Shown here: piece after piece, positions 36,548 through 47,221 of the stretch
How the letters are laid out: every line of letters starts with the position of its first letter
How positions within the stretch are numbered: position 1 is the first letter of the stretch
Assembly (NCBI GenBank): GCA_020809705.1
Contig: CP085826.1
Span: forward strand, 4,650,001 to 4,714,000
Reading direction: 5' to 3'
Source of the DNA: Calonectria ilicicola
Lineage: Eukaryota; Ascomycota; Sordariomycetes; Hypocreales; Nectriaceae
DNA length: 64,000 nt
Program-made: the position numbers and the translations under genes
Notes under the pieces: model-generated
The model's input: the letters and a program-made list of their open reading frames with translations, nothing else
Told to the model about the DNA's origin: nothing
The model's database searches: none

Positions 36548-39500
36548 TTATCGCTTGGCTTGCTGATTACTAAATCACCACTCAACTAGTTCAAGCCCCG
36601 ATGTGATGAAGCGTGCGCAAGCTCGAGATCGCAACGATACGCACACCCTGTAAGTCTCGATGTAATATTAGGCATACGTACTACTGCAACACCCCACTGC
36701 TTTAGTCTCGGAGCAAGGTGAAGAGATGGACGTATTCCGAAGTCATCATTTCCTGTGGCATTGACCGCTCTCTCTCTCGCATGAATTCTATGTCGAGTCT
36801 AGAGGTCATGTGAGGGCGCCCGATCGCCAGTGATTTGGGGTCACGCGGTTTGCGAACAGGCTCAATGCCTAACAACTGACCGCCGGCGAGGCCATATTAC
36901 CCAAAGGCCTCCAGAGGGGCGAAAAAAAAGGAGCGATAAGAGATGAGGCGAAAAAATACGATCGCTCTGAGCCAACGAAATGCCGTAGTATCTAGGCGCC
37001 TACGAATTTTATCGTTGGTGATAGCGGTCATGGATCGTCGGCCTCGTTCAGTGTGGGATGAACCTAGGGAATAAGGTGGAGGGAACCCGGTCCGTCCCAG
37101 TCCCCATCCCGAGGCATACCCGGCCCCGTGCCCATCGCGATGTCCGACTTGGTGCAACAAGAAAGCATTGACCACGGCGATTGGCTTTTTCTCAACGGTG
37201 AGGGGACGGGACCGGACATTGCCACCTCTGCTTTTTCGTTCCATTGGTGATGTCTCCAGAAGAGGCAGGCGAGTGACAGGTGAAGTGGGCTGAGAAGCTG
37301 GAGCACTGGGGTTCTCCCAGTGCTTTACCGGTGTACAGGGGCTTTGGAGGGCCTCACAGGGAACAGGCGCGAGGTGGGGGCCATGACCTTGATTGATTGA
37401 ATACAGCAATGAACACACCACGATGCGCCTAAGCAGTGAGGAAGCAGGGAAAAGGTGTGGAAACATACGATGGGAATCTGGGTCATTGAGTTGGCCATTC
37501 ACCGGGAACTACCCTACGCCAACCCGGCCCGGCGAGCAATGTCCACGTTGCTTGTGACCAATCTGTCCGCCATAGCCTTCCTTGCCTCTTCTCTCTCAGA
37601 TAACTGTACCCTGTGACATCACAGTCAAGATCCTAGACGCTTGCTTGAGGCCCAATAGCGGTGATGAGTTATCTGGTTTTACGAGTGTGAGTCTAAAAGA
37701 GGAGGGGCGGTAACAATGGTTCTGCTGTGTGACTCAATGATGATGTGGATGTACACAGGTCCGAGTCACTCAGTCCCACAAGTCAAGGTCTTGCACGGTA
37801 AGTCAATTGCAACCGGTGAGAGACGCCATGGAGCCGGAGAAGAGACGTAGAGTACGGAATACAATGGGAGTTTTATGTATCAATCTCAGACGCCGAAATG
37901 GGATGTAACACAGGGCGCTGCAGGAGGGTGGTCGAGTCTCGATGCGGAGTGGTCTGTAGTCACCCTGCACTCACACGCAAACGCACGCAGGTCGCATACA
38001 GAACTCACAGACTTCCACACACACACTTTAAACACACTTGACGTTATTATTAGGCGCGCAACCTACCTACATACATACCTTACATTACAGATGCAGGGGC
38101 ATTTTGGTGTGCAGACGCAACCACAACTGCGACCACGCCCACGACGGCAACGGCGGCCAAAAGTCGGTTGTGCATCAACCGGCACGCAACTCGGGCAGGG
38201 AGGCTCCATGGCGGGCATCTGTCATTTGATTGATGCCCCCGCAGAAACGGGAAAAAAAGAAAATTTCAACAAGAATGACGTCCAGATTTTCACTGTGCAT
38301 GCAAACGATGAAAGCTGTATGGACCAGCTTAGCGAGCGAGACGGGCCGGTGAGGGACCCTGTCGGCGAAGAATGGCAAAAAACAGAGTTGATGAGTGTTG
38401 AGAGCCAAAAAAACGCCAAAGCTGCATAGAGACCGACAGACTTTGCACTCAACGCCGACCAGGACAAGGGTGAGGCGAGGCGGTTGTCATGGGCACGCCC
38501 GCAAGGGCTTCGGGCCACTGGCCACAGTTTCTCAGCACAACAGATCACGGCGCTTAGGCGCCGCTATATTTGGCGGGGTGCGCTGGAGCTAGGGCTGGTC
38601 GGGGCCGAGGCCGGGTGCTGTTGTGCCCAATGGGAGGCTGCATGTCGGCCAAGACATAGCGCCCGCGCATCCGCCACCCGCCATCCACAACCCTCTCGAC
38701 CATGTCCTCAGTGTCCTCACACCCTCACCCCGGCCATGGTCGTCCAGTGTGTGCTGCCAACCTCTATCGATTCGTCTTCTTTTTTCAGAAGCTAATGCTC
38801 CCCACTCGGGCAAGGGTGGCTGCATGAGGAGGGACAAGGGTCCGTGGGACCGACGTGACTGGTCCTGCAGCCTTTGCACGCGGGATGCAGCCATGCTGCC
38901 ATGCGCCCAATCCCTCCCGCTCAGGTTGGCGCCACAATGCCCAAGGAAGGCCATCTGCTGCTTAGCTTAGCAGACAGGCTCTTTTGCAGTTCACTCTCCC
39001 CGGTCTGGGTCTCTCTCCCTCCCCCCCCAACCGCCCAGGGCCCTGGCTGGCTGCAGGCGATGCGATGCGATGTGATGCGATGTGTCGTGATGCCCACGGC
39101 CCACGGCACACTGCGCAGAATGGCCCTGGTCAGCATGTTGGTTCTAGCTGTCGGCTCTGTATAGTATGCAGTGCCGGCGTGATGTCCATTCTTCCATTCC
39201 GAAAAGTGGGCAGGGTTCTGGGATCTCGACAATGCGGACCAGGGGCCACACCATTACACTCTCCTTCCTTCGTGCACACACACACCCCTAGACCCTGCCC
39301 CCTCCCCCCCTCGTCCAGTAAGTTACTGGTCACTCGTCACCTAGTCCACTGCTATTCTTGTCTCTCCGCTACCGCTACAGCTGTCGCTGCTTCGCCTACC
39401 GCTCGCTCGCACCGATGCTGGCTCCCTCGTTGGGTGGTCTCCGTCTCGGGCCTCTAGATATAGTGCATACATAACATCCGTAGCCGCCCGCTGTCCGCCC

Positions 39501-39736
39501 CGGTCCCCCATCCTCTCAGGTTTGCGACGTCTGTACTATCCATGAGCTTTTACGAATTTTGTTTCCTTTAAACCCTCCCAGACACCTTTCCTTGCGTTTC
39601 ACGGCGTCTGATCGCCCTACTAGAGAAACCAACGCCGGCGACGGCACCCCCAAACCCCAATCTGAAAAAAGCACGCTGATACCCTGAAAACCCGCATACA
39701 CCTCTCTCCGGTCCAGGAGACCGGACCTTTTTTACA

Positions 39737-42325
39737 ATGGTATGCTTCGAATTGGATCCAGAAAAAGGTCGTTCCAGTGCCTGTCGGCGACGACTAACAC
39801 GGGCTGCTCAGGAATACCAATATTACCAAGCCGGCGATCGCCGCGCATACCAAGAAATGCGACAAAAGACCATCCCCAAAGACACCTTCTTTAGCTTCCG
39901 AAACGACTCGCAACTACCGCGACCAACTTCAGTAGCTACCGAGTTTGTGGACACGGATTGGGACGAGGAAGAAGACATTATCAGCGACAATGAGGAAAAC
40001 TCTCCACGCCTGAGTGTGCAATCGGTACGTTGTTTTTGGGGTGACCTGCGAAGGGAGTGTAAGAGCCAGCTTTTGCTAACATGAAACCACCACCAGGCCG
40101 GACAACCCAGTTTCACAACCATCTCTTCATATGATGAGGCACCTACACCAAGGTCTAGTAGGAGCCCCAATGACTATGCCGACTACTACCTTCAGTACTC
40201 GCCTAAGCAGGTCGAAGGCCCTCGCGGCCCGCACCTATTTCGCAGCTCGACCGACAACAGCTCGTTTGACGAAGAAGTCATCCTGACACTCTCGCCAATC
40301 ACCCCCAAGGTACCTCGAACGCTGGACAACCTGCTCTCCCAGCCTATGGTTCCTCGTCGCAACACCCCTTTTCAGTACACGTATGCCGATCTTGACACAT
40401 CGAACCTGGTCAACTGGACCCCAGAGATGGTGGCCCAGGCCATGCTCAATGCTGGCATTGAGCTCTCGGTGGCGGATCGGTTTGTTGAGAATGATATTAG
40501 CGGCCCCATCTTAATCACACTGAAGTTTGAGGATCTGAAGGAGCTTAGCATTCAGTCTTTTGGCATCCGAACCAAGGTCTGGCATCAGATCCAGGCTTTG
40601 AGGGACAGCCGCCCACCCTCCCCCAACCCCGAAACGCCTATTGAGGATGTGCCAAGCAAGGAGACCAGGAAGGAGGCTCGACGGATGGATGGTCAAGCAC
40701 CCATGCGCCAGCAGAGCCACCGAAGGCAAAGAAAGAAGCATTCCGGTGACGACATCACCCCAATGGAGTCTGTGTCCATCATCGGCATCGAGCAGGTTAT
40801 TCCCAAGCCTCACCACTGCTCCAAAGGCGAGAACTGCTCCAAATGGAGAAAGCAGCAGGCTCTGATCCGCGCTTTCAAGAAGGAGCACCCTAATGTCGAT
40901 ATGAACACCGTCGGTACCGTCATGGTTGGAGATGCTGGCAACCCCGAGACGGCCCGAGCCTTGGACCCCAACGAGACCCTTCGTCCCGTCTCGGACGCCG
41001 TGCCATCCGTGGTTGCATCTTCCGATATTCTCGGCCCCGGAATGCCCCCACTCCAGTACCTCCAGGAGGCTTCGTTGCGCAACATGCAGCTCAGGGACCC
41101 TCAAGACAATATCCGTCAGTTCCTCAACTTCCAAAACATCCAGGAGGAGAACGACGTGCCCCCTACGCCCCCGTTCGACCCCAACCATTCTGCCAACGCT
41201 CCTCACCAGGACCTTCGACGCTTGCCCAAGCTCTCCATTCCGGTCCAGTCTCAGACTCCTCGTGTGCCACCACCTCGCGCCGCCACTGTTCCCCCACCAC
41301 AGGAGTTGCAGCAGACACAGCAGCAACGACCGGTGCAACATGGCTTTGTCCCCTACCACATGGAGAGAGCTGCTACCTTTTCTCCAGAGCTTGACAATGC
41401 GAAGAGCCCTTACCGCTTCGGCACCCCGTTCTCGGAGATGGATGTTCCCATCACTGCAGTGCCCATTGGACCCGTCTCTCGCGACGTCTCCCAGTCTGTC
41501 CCCCCTGACATGAACTACCGAGCCTCTCCTGCCCACACCAACCAGTCCCCTCCTCGCTGCCAGTCTCGCACCTCTGCTCGCCGCCCTTCGTTCCCTATCC
41601 TTCTGGCTCTCGCAGAGAACAAGGCTACTCTTGTGCACCGCCCTGCTCCCCAGTCTACTTCTCCCAAGGCGCAGTCCCCTCGAAACTCTGCCCGCCCCCA
41701 GCAGCCTCTCCAGGCTCCTCCCCGTGTCAACTACCCTTGGTCTCCTGTTGAGCGCACCAGCTTTGAGAGGGCTCTTCCTCCTATGCCTCAGGTTTCCCAG
41801 CCCGTTGCTCCCAAGGCTGATCCTGCCAACGGCATCTCTCACCAAGGTCCCATGAAGAAGCGCAAGACACGCATGCTTCGCCACGAGTGGCACGATGGAT
41901 ACTTTACCCTCAAGGGAACCCGCCTTAACATGCACAAGGACGCTAACGACGTCGACCGCACTCTCGAGTACGTCGACATTGATGACTACGCCATTGCTTG
42001 CTCCAGCCTTGCCTCCAGCTCCAAGCTTAGCGCTGCCTTCAAGGCCGTCTCTCACCACCGTGAGAAGAGCGACCCCGTTGGCGCCTTTAGCTTCCAGCTC
42101 ATCCCCCAGGACAAGAACAGCGCTCGCCTTCGCAAGCGCGAGAGTGCTCTCAACTCTGCCAATGGCAACCCCAATGAGGGTGTCAACGGAACCGGCAAGA
42201 CCCACCACTTTGCCGTAAAGAACCGTGACGATCGCATCGACTGGATGCGAGAGCTGATGCTCGCCAAGGCCCTCAAGCAGAAGGGCGAAGGCTTCGAGAT
42301 CAGTGTCAACGGCAACATGATTTAA
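39737..42325 (+). CDS. SAM and PH domain protein
   Basis: Main model join(39737..40024, 40097..42325), 838 residues. The intron runs from GTACGT to a CACCAG acceptor with CTAAC upstream, phase 0. A SAM domain lies at about residues 200-266 (N-W-T-P-E-M-V-A-Q-A-M-L-N-A-G-I then F-E-D-L-K-E-L-S-I). A long Pro/Gln-rich, disordered middle follows, then a C-terminal PH domain at about 682-828 (K-K-R-K-T-R-M-L-R-H-E-W-H-D-G-Y-F-T-L to W-M-R-E-L-M-L-A-K). A Cys motif H-H-C-S-K-G-E-N-C-S-K-W sits between them. SAM plus PH recalls the polarity scaffolds Boi1/Boi2, but no SH3 domain is visible. Predicted role: a membrane-binding scaffold in polarity or signalling. The start is ambiguous: the ATG is immediately followed by GTATGC, and a 72-bp intron (39740..39811) ending GACTAAC...GCTCAG would give an ATG-only coding exon and 814 residues. 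Confidence 0.87.
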
Positions 42326-43150
42326 ACCTCTTTGTAGGTTCCTTATTATTATTGTGCTTCTTTTTTTTGTTCTACTTTTTACAAACCTCTTCTTCTCCAA
42401 GTACTTTATGAGTACCCCATTCTTTCTTAAACACACCCATTGATGGGATTTCCACTCTTACTCCATTTACGACTCTTCTTTGTTTGGTATCTGGTTGTCT
42501 TTTTGGGTTATGCACGTTTTTGAGAACTTGGAACGACAGACATGGCAGATATTGAACGAATGCTCTCTCGCGGGATGCACGCATAGCGAAATGATGTTCA
42601 GCTCGAGATGAGCGGTTTGTTTATATTGGGAAATTTTTTGTGTGTTAATTGGTTTTTACACGGTCAACGGGTCTGGTTTTTTATGGCTTTATGTGTGTTT
42701 CTTCTTCTTGGTTACGACAGGTTCATTTCTTTTTATACCACCATCACCACACTCAATACTCTCACTCTCTTGCGGGACACGATGACCGGGATACCAATTT
42801 GGTTACTTATTGTTTAGGTAGTTTGGGATAGGTACGGAAACGAAAATGAATATTTTAGTTAGTGTCAATATGTTTTTGTTTTAACATGATGGTGCCTCTT
42901 TGTGTTCGTGACGGTACAGTGCAACCCATGAAAAGTTGTACCCACCCCTGTGATTTCTTCATCTTGACATTTTAATTTATGAGTACATAATGCCAAAAAT
43001 AAATAAAAATAAATGAATAAATAAGTTTATTTGTTCAAATTGATTATTTATTTATATAAATTAATTCTAGAATGCTTAGAATAAACAGAAGGTGTAAGCT
43101 TATACTGTATTCGTCATAGTGCTTGTGTCCTGTCCATCAAATCCACGGAA
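42326..43150. other. Convergent 3' region with AT-rich hairpin
   Basis: 3' UTRs of the SAM-PH gene and the NACHT-WD40 gene. Strongly AT-rich from about 42840. AATAAATAAG near 43015-43025 faces TTATTTATT near 43044-43052 as an imperfect inverted repeat, which may act in 3' end formation for both strands. Confidence 0.6.
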
Positions 43151-43486
43151 TCACGGGAGATTCATGATGAATACTCCTCCTGACAAGCATGTGATGGCTA
43201 CAGAAAAATCGGATATTGCGGTTTCTTTTGATCGATAATCAGGTGGTAACCAAAGCCAATTCTCGCGGCCCTTCATGATCCATATGCCATCTGGACTCAA
43301 GCCATACCCGTCATACTCCAGTTGGGGATCTTGAAGTGCCATGGGATTCGTACCAGCATCATTATCTGGGTGCTCGCCATCATTAGAAAGTGAGCCAATG
43401 AAAATGGTACCAATGTTGGTATGGAGGCGAAATTTGTCAGAGCTGAATGACAGGAATTTGATGGGATTGTTGATGGCGCAAAACTT

Positions 43487-43489
43487 CTA
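43487..43489 (-). other. Second in-frame stop (TAG) in the WD40 region
   Basis: Context CTG-TAG-AAG on the coding strand. One C-to-T change at a CpA from CAG would explain it. WD40-like sequence continues in the same frame on both sides. Confidence 0.8.
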
Positions 43490-44125
43490 CAGTGCTGTTT
43501 CTGTGTCAAGATCCAATATGTTTATTTCGTAATGGTCCTTCTCGGCGTCCCACAGAGTATATGCGAGCCATTGCTCATCTGCTGAAAATCCCATGGACCA
43601 AATCTGATCGGCGGTTCCTTTCTTAACGTCTAATAGGCGAGGAAACTGTGTCCCAAAAGCTATATCCCATATTCGGATTATTCCCCGAGAAGAGCCAGAA
43701 GCGAAGAGGATCGCACTATTAGAGAATGCCATGGACCTCATATCAAAATCTTGGGAATTTAACTCCCAGACGACATTCTGGAAGCCGACATCCCATATTT
43801 TGATATACTCGTCGTAACCTGAGGCAAGCCACCGGTTGTCGTCTGACATGTGGTACTTGAAAGAAGTGGCTTCATCCAAAAAGAATTGCCCAAGACGATA
43901 TCCGGTTTGAGAGTTCTTTATTTCAAATCCAGATGCAGTGGTCATGATTATCATTTGATTATCCTTCGATACCAGCACACACCGCTGTGTCTCTTCATCC
44001 ATCCGCTCATGTATCTTCAAGACATTGCCAGTGTGTACGTCATAAATTTCGACACCGCGGGTCGATTCTGTAGCTAAAATATGGGATTCTGCGCACAAGT
44101 TGAGCAATTTTGTTGGAGTTTTCGG

Positions 44126-44128
44126 TTA
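44126..44128 (-). other. First in-frame stop (TAA) in the WD40 region
   Basis: Context AAA-TAA-CCG on the coding strand, just after an I-K-I-W-G repeat end. CAA to TAA by one C-to-T change at a CpA would explain it. The frame stays open for 212 codons after it. Confidence 0.8.
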
Positions 44129-46937
44129 TTTCCAAACACGCGTGTCACTGGGAATGCCCCATATCTTGATCGTTTTGTCAGTTGAAGCTGAAACAAAATG
44201 AAGGCCGTGTGAAGAGAATGCCACTGCCGTTACGTCACCAGCATGTCCTTGAACCGTGCCATATCCCATATCTGTTCGCCCGTAAACCAGGGCGCCGTCT
44301 ATGGTGCCCGCCACAAACCAGTCGGAATCTTCTGAGAGGGTAAATGAGAATATCTCGGGCGCTCCAGGTATACCCAAATCAATATATGAGCGTGAAACAG
44401 GATCTAGAATGCGAACAGGTTCAAGCGTTGACGGCTTATAGATGAGTAGGCGACTATTCATCGATAGATAGACGGGCTGTTTAACGATGCGGTAGCTGCT
44501 ATCATGAAATATGGCACGTTGAACAAAGAGGGATTCCTCTGTGCGGTATTGGAAGATTTCTACAGTCCCGGGATACATCCTGGCGAAATGCCTCCCGTCG
44601 GATGAAGCCGTTACAGTGGCGTAAGGTTCTCGATTGCATTTGAACGTCTGTACGCAGATGCGATTTGACCAATCCCAGATTTTGACCATGCCACAAAAAT
44701 GCCCTGACAGTAGGAAACAACTATCTCTGACGTATCGTACTACATTCACTCCGTATTCACCCACGTACATAGTTTCGAAAGCATGGCCAATGATAAATCT
44801 CCAGATTGTGATCTTGCGGTTTGATGCAGAGGCCAAGCATGTCCCATCATGTGAAAATGCGATGGGTATAATATCGTCTGCTTCTGTATGAAGTGTCTTG
44901 ATATTGGTGCCTGCAGCGTCCCATATCTTGATGGTGCCATCTATAGAAGAGGAAGCAAGGAAGCTCCCGCCGAATGTAAATGCAAGCGAGCGCACACTAT
45001 GGGTATGGCCCTCGAGCGTTTGCAAACACTCATCCCATTCCTCTGTAACTGTATTCTGAGCGGCTTTGCATAAAATTCCTTCTTCTTGGAAGAGGCCTTT
45101 CACTATACTACTAGAAGGAGCAAAGGCAATTGCAGATGTGTAAACTTGGAGGGGAGCAAGCTCGACCATCGGTTTACAGTACATGGTAAATCGGTAAATG
45201 TCCTTGATTAGGGCATAAACATGAAAGTCCTTGTCGGATGCTAAATGAGCCACATTGCGACTTTCCATATACACTCCAAATAATGCATGAAGCGCATGGA
45301 TGGCTGGCCCAGCCCTTTCGATTTTCCCCATCAGGCTGAGTGCTTCCAACCATTGGAGCAACTTTTCTTTCAGGAATCTCACGAGGATATCATTGATTTT
45401 CCCTGTGAATATCACATCAAGGCTGCAAGCACGTAGATGGTCAGCCCAGTGAGCGCAGGAGTACCGAATATTTGCCAGAGGATCGGGATCTGGTGGAGTG
45501 ATATCCTTGGCAAGGTGGCCTGGTGATCCAATTTGATATATATCTCGTTTTAAATATCTTTGTAACGCATTTAAGGATGACAAATATATATAATGATGTC
45601 GGTCCCAGACGTTTGGTAGAAGGGGATGAGTGGCATGGTGAAGCAGGTATTCCTTTGCTGATGGGTGAATGAAGGAGATAGTTCCTTCGCAGATAGTCAA
45701 AAAAGATCCGCAAGTTTGAATGATTTCCTCCAAGCCTTGGTGATCCATGCTGACGCTTTGCTGCGGCGCGAGTAGGCTGATAAGTTCATGCAAGGCAAGG
45801 GGGCGATGGGTAACTGAGCAAATAGCCAGTATTTGAAGACGTATTTCAGGCTGACTCAGAGTGTCAATAAATTTGATCATCTGGTCGTATATGGGTATAA
45901 GCCCTGTTGGGAAATAATTATCCAAAAAAGCACGAGTGTCGTGCTTCCCAGTGATTCCTGGGCTGTTCAACTCGTGACAAACGATGGAGGCCCACAAGAA
46001 TGTGCTCTTCGAGTTGAGATTCAAATGCGCTCGAACGACCGATGCTGTCAAGTCATCATATCCCTTGTTCCTCGATAGTTCGTCAACTTTATATTTGACA
46101 TAATTCTGGACAGCGGCATAAATGGATGCTTCATTTAGTTCGAGAGACAATGTGACTTTGTCCTTTCTGGCCTCGAGTGCACCAAACATCGAATAGGTGC
46201 GACTGGAGACTATCCATTTGACACTCCAGGTAGACGATTTGATGATGAAGTTTAAAAGATCATGTTGACCCTTCAAGCACTCATTCAACGCATCGACAAT
46301 CAGGACTACTCCCTCTGCAGCAGGGTCCTGAAGGATATTGATGAGAATTTCTGAAAGCTTTATCCAAGCATTCGCATCCTCAAATAATCTCTTCCCGGCA
46401 TGCCTGTATTCCTTCTTTACATGAGCAAGAAAGGACTTGTTTTGACAAACGAGCATGAATATGAGGCCACGGAGGACGGCCGTGGCGTTGTTGGTTCTCT
46501 CGTCTGTATCCTCGCAGAAAAAGTAGGCTAGCAGACTCGTTCCAGAAATCGAATTCCTGAATTCGATATCATCGATGATTCTGCACAAAAGCATCGTCTT
46601 CCCCTTCCTTGGGTCTCCTTTGATCCAAAGAATGGGGGTCTGCGGGCAATCACGCCACTGTAAGAAGTCCTTTTGTTTGAGAATCCAGTCGCAGCAGTCC
46701 TGTAACATGCCGCCCTTGGTTTCGACGATACGCTTCTTGTCATCACGGGGGTCGGTGACGCGCAAGTCCAACATGCAAGCCCGCTCATCATCTGGGAAGT
46801 CTGTTGCGAGAATCAGTTGGGGTTCAAGGAGACCTATGGGTTCCGTGATTCATACTCGAATAGTGGTTAATCACATCGCCTTGATGGATTCGTGAATCGG
46901 AAAGATGGCTTGAAGAAATGATATGCTGTCTTGGCAT

Positions 46938-47221
46938 TGTCACTAGCAATAGATAGACAGTGGCTCTTGGGAATTGAAAAGTCTCAAAGACGGTCAATAC
47001 TTGCGGTCAGAAAGGAGGGGCAGATGCCTAGGAAATTGGCTTGTGTTACAAGTAACGATATAAATGTGATAGCTTTTCTCGAAGGGTCGCTTATTTTATC
47101 CAAGAACCACCCCCCTTTCCCCTCTCCCTAAACGTGTTGTGTGAATCACTGAAAAGATTTGATCCGTCATGGTATGTACTTGATTCACATATAACATGAA
47201 AACGTTCTCACATTTTAGTCT
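46938..47221. promoter_or_regulatory. Shared divergent promoter of the receptor/effector pair
   Basis: Only 284 bp separate the two start codons, so the receptor (-) and effector (+) should share control elements. A TATAAA lies near 47058, about 160 bp before the + start. No other motif was identified. Confidence 0.6.

Larger units (their letters stand above)
28819..39736. other. 10.9 kb divergent region without a supported gene
   Basis: Lies between the starts of the Zn2Cys6 gene (-) and the SAM-PH gene (+). I found no frame with an ATG, sensible codon use and splice context together; the larger frames (30476-30985 -, 36897-37502 -) begin at non-ATG codons, and 37875-38429 (+) is His/Arg-rich low complexity. 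28.8-29.5 kb should be the regulator's promoter and leader. 32.4-33.4 kb is first AT-rich then CT-rich, and resembles a promoter plus leader with no coding sequence behind it. 39.2-39.7 kb is CT-rich and fits the SAM-PH leader. GAGC-type short repeats recur near 29.8, 30.8 and 31.5 kb. Confidence 0.55.
43151..46937 (-). pseudogene. NACHT-WD40 NLR-like receptor with N-terminal amyloid-type motif, two in-frame stops
   Basis: Predicted complement(43151..46800, 46856..46937) with one 55-bp intron (GTATGA to GCAACAG). Exon 1 gives 27 residues with S15-R-I-x-x-G20-D-V, like the repeats of the neighbouring effector gene. Exon 2 opens with F-P-D-D-E-R-A-C then D-L-R-V-T-D-P-R-D-D-K-K, the usual lead-in of fungal NACHT STAND proteins. 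Walker A is G-D-P-R-K-G-K-T at residues 89-96; Walker B is V-V-L-I-V-D-A. WD40 repeats start at L-E-G-H-T-H-S-V. The frame is interrupted by TAA at 44126-44128 (codon 919) and TAG at 43487-43489 (codon 1132), yet the same frame continues with good WD40 sequence (I-K-I-W-D, I-R-I-W-D) to the typical family ending (G-Y-G-L-S-P-D-G-I-W-I, then L-W-L-P-P-D-Y-R), stopping at 43151. No intron removes either stop in frame. A 918-residue product could still be made. Inferred: a formerly complete receptor whose C-terminal propeller is lost or polymorphic. Confidence 0.85.

Noticed and set aside
36897..37502. 201-codon - strand frame
   Set aside because: Begins at a non-ATG codon and has no recognisable domain.
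37875..38429. 184-codon + strand frame with an ATG
   Set aside because: His/Arg/Gln-rich translation from ACAC-type repeats, with no family resemblance; I cannot support it.
40511..42436. 641-codon open frame antisense to the SAM-PH gene
   Set aside because: It mirrors the codon bias of the + strand gene, has no domain, and the + strand gene has clear SAM and PH domains and splice sites.
44080..44140. Intron that would remove the first WD40 stop
   Set aside because: The only plausible donor/acceptor pair gives 49 bp and shifts the frame into a new stop.
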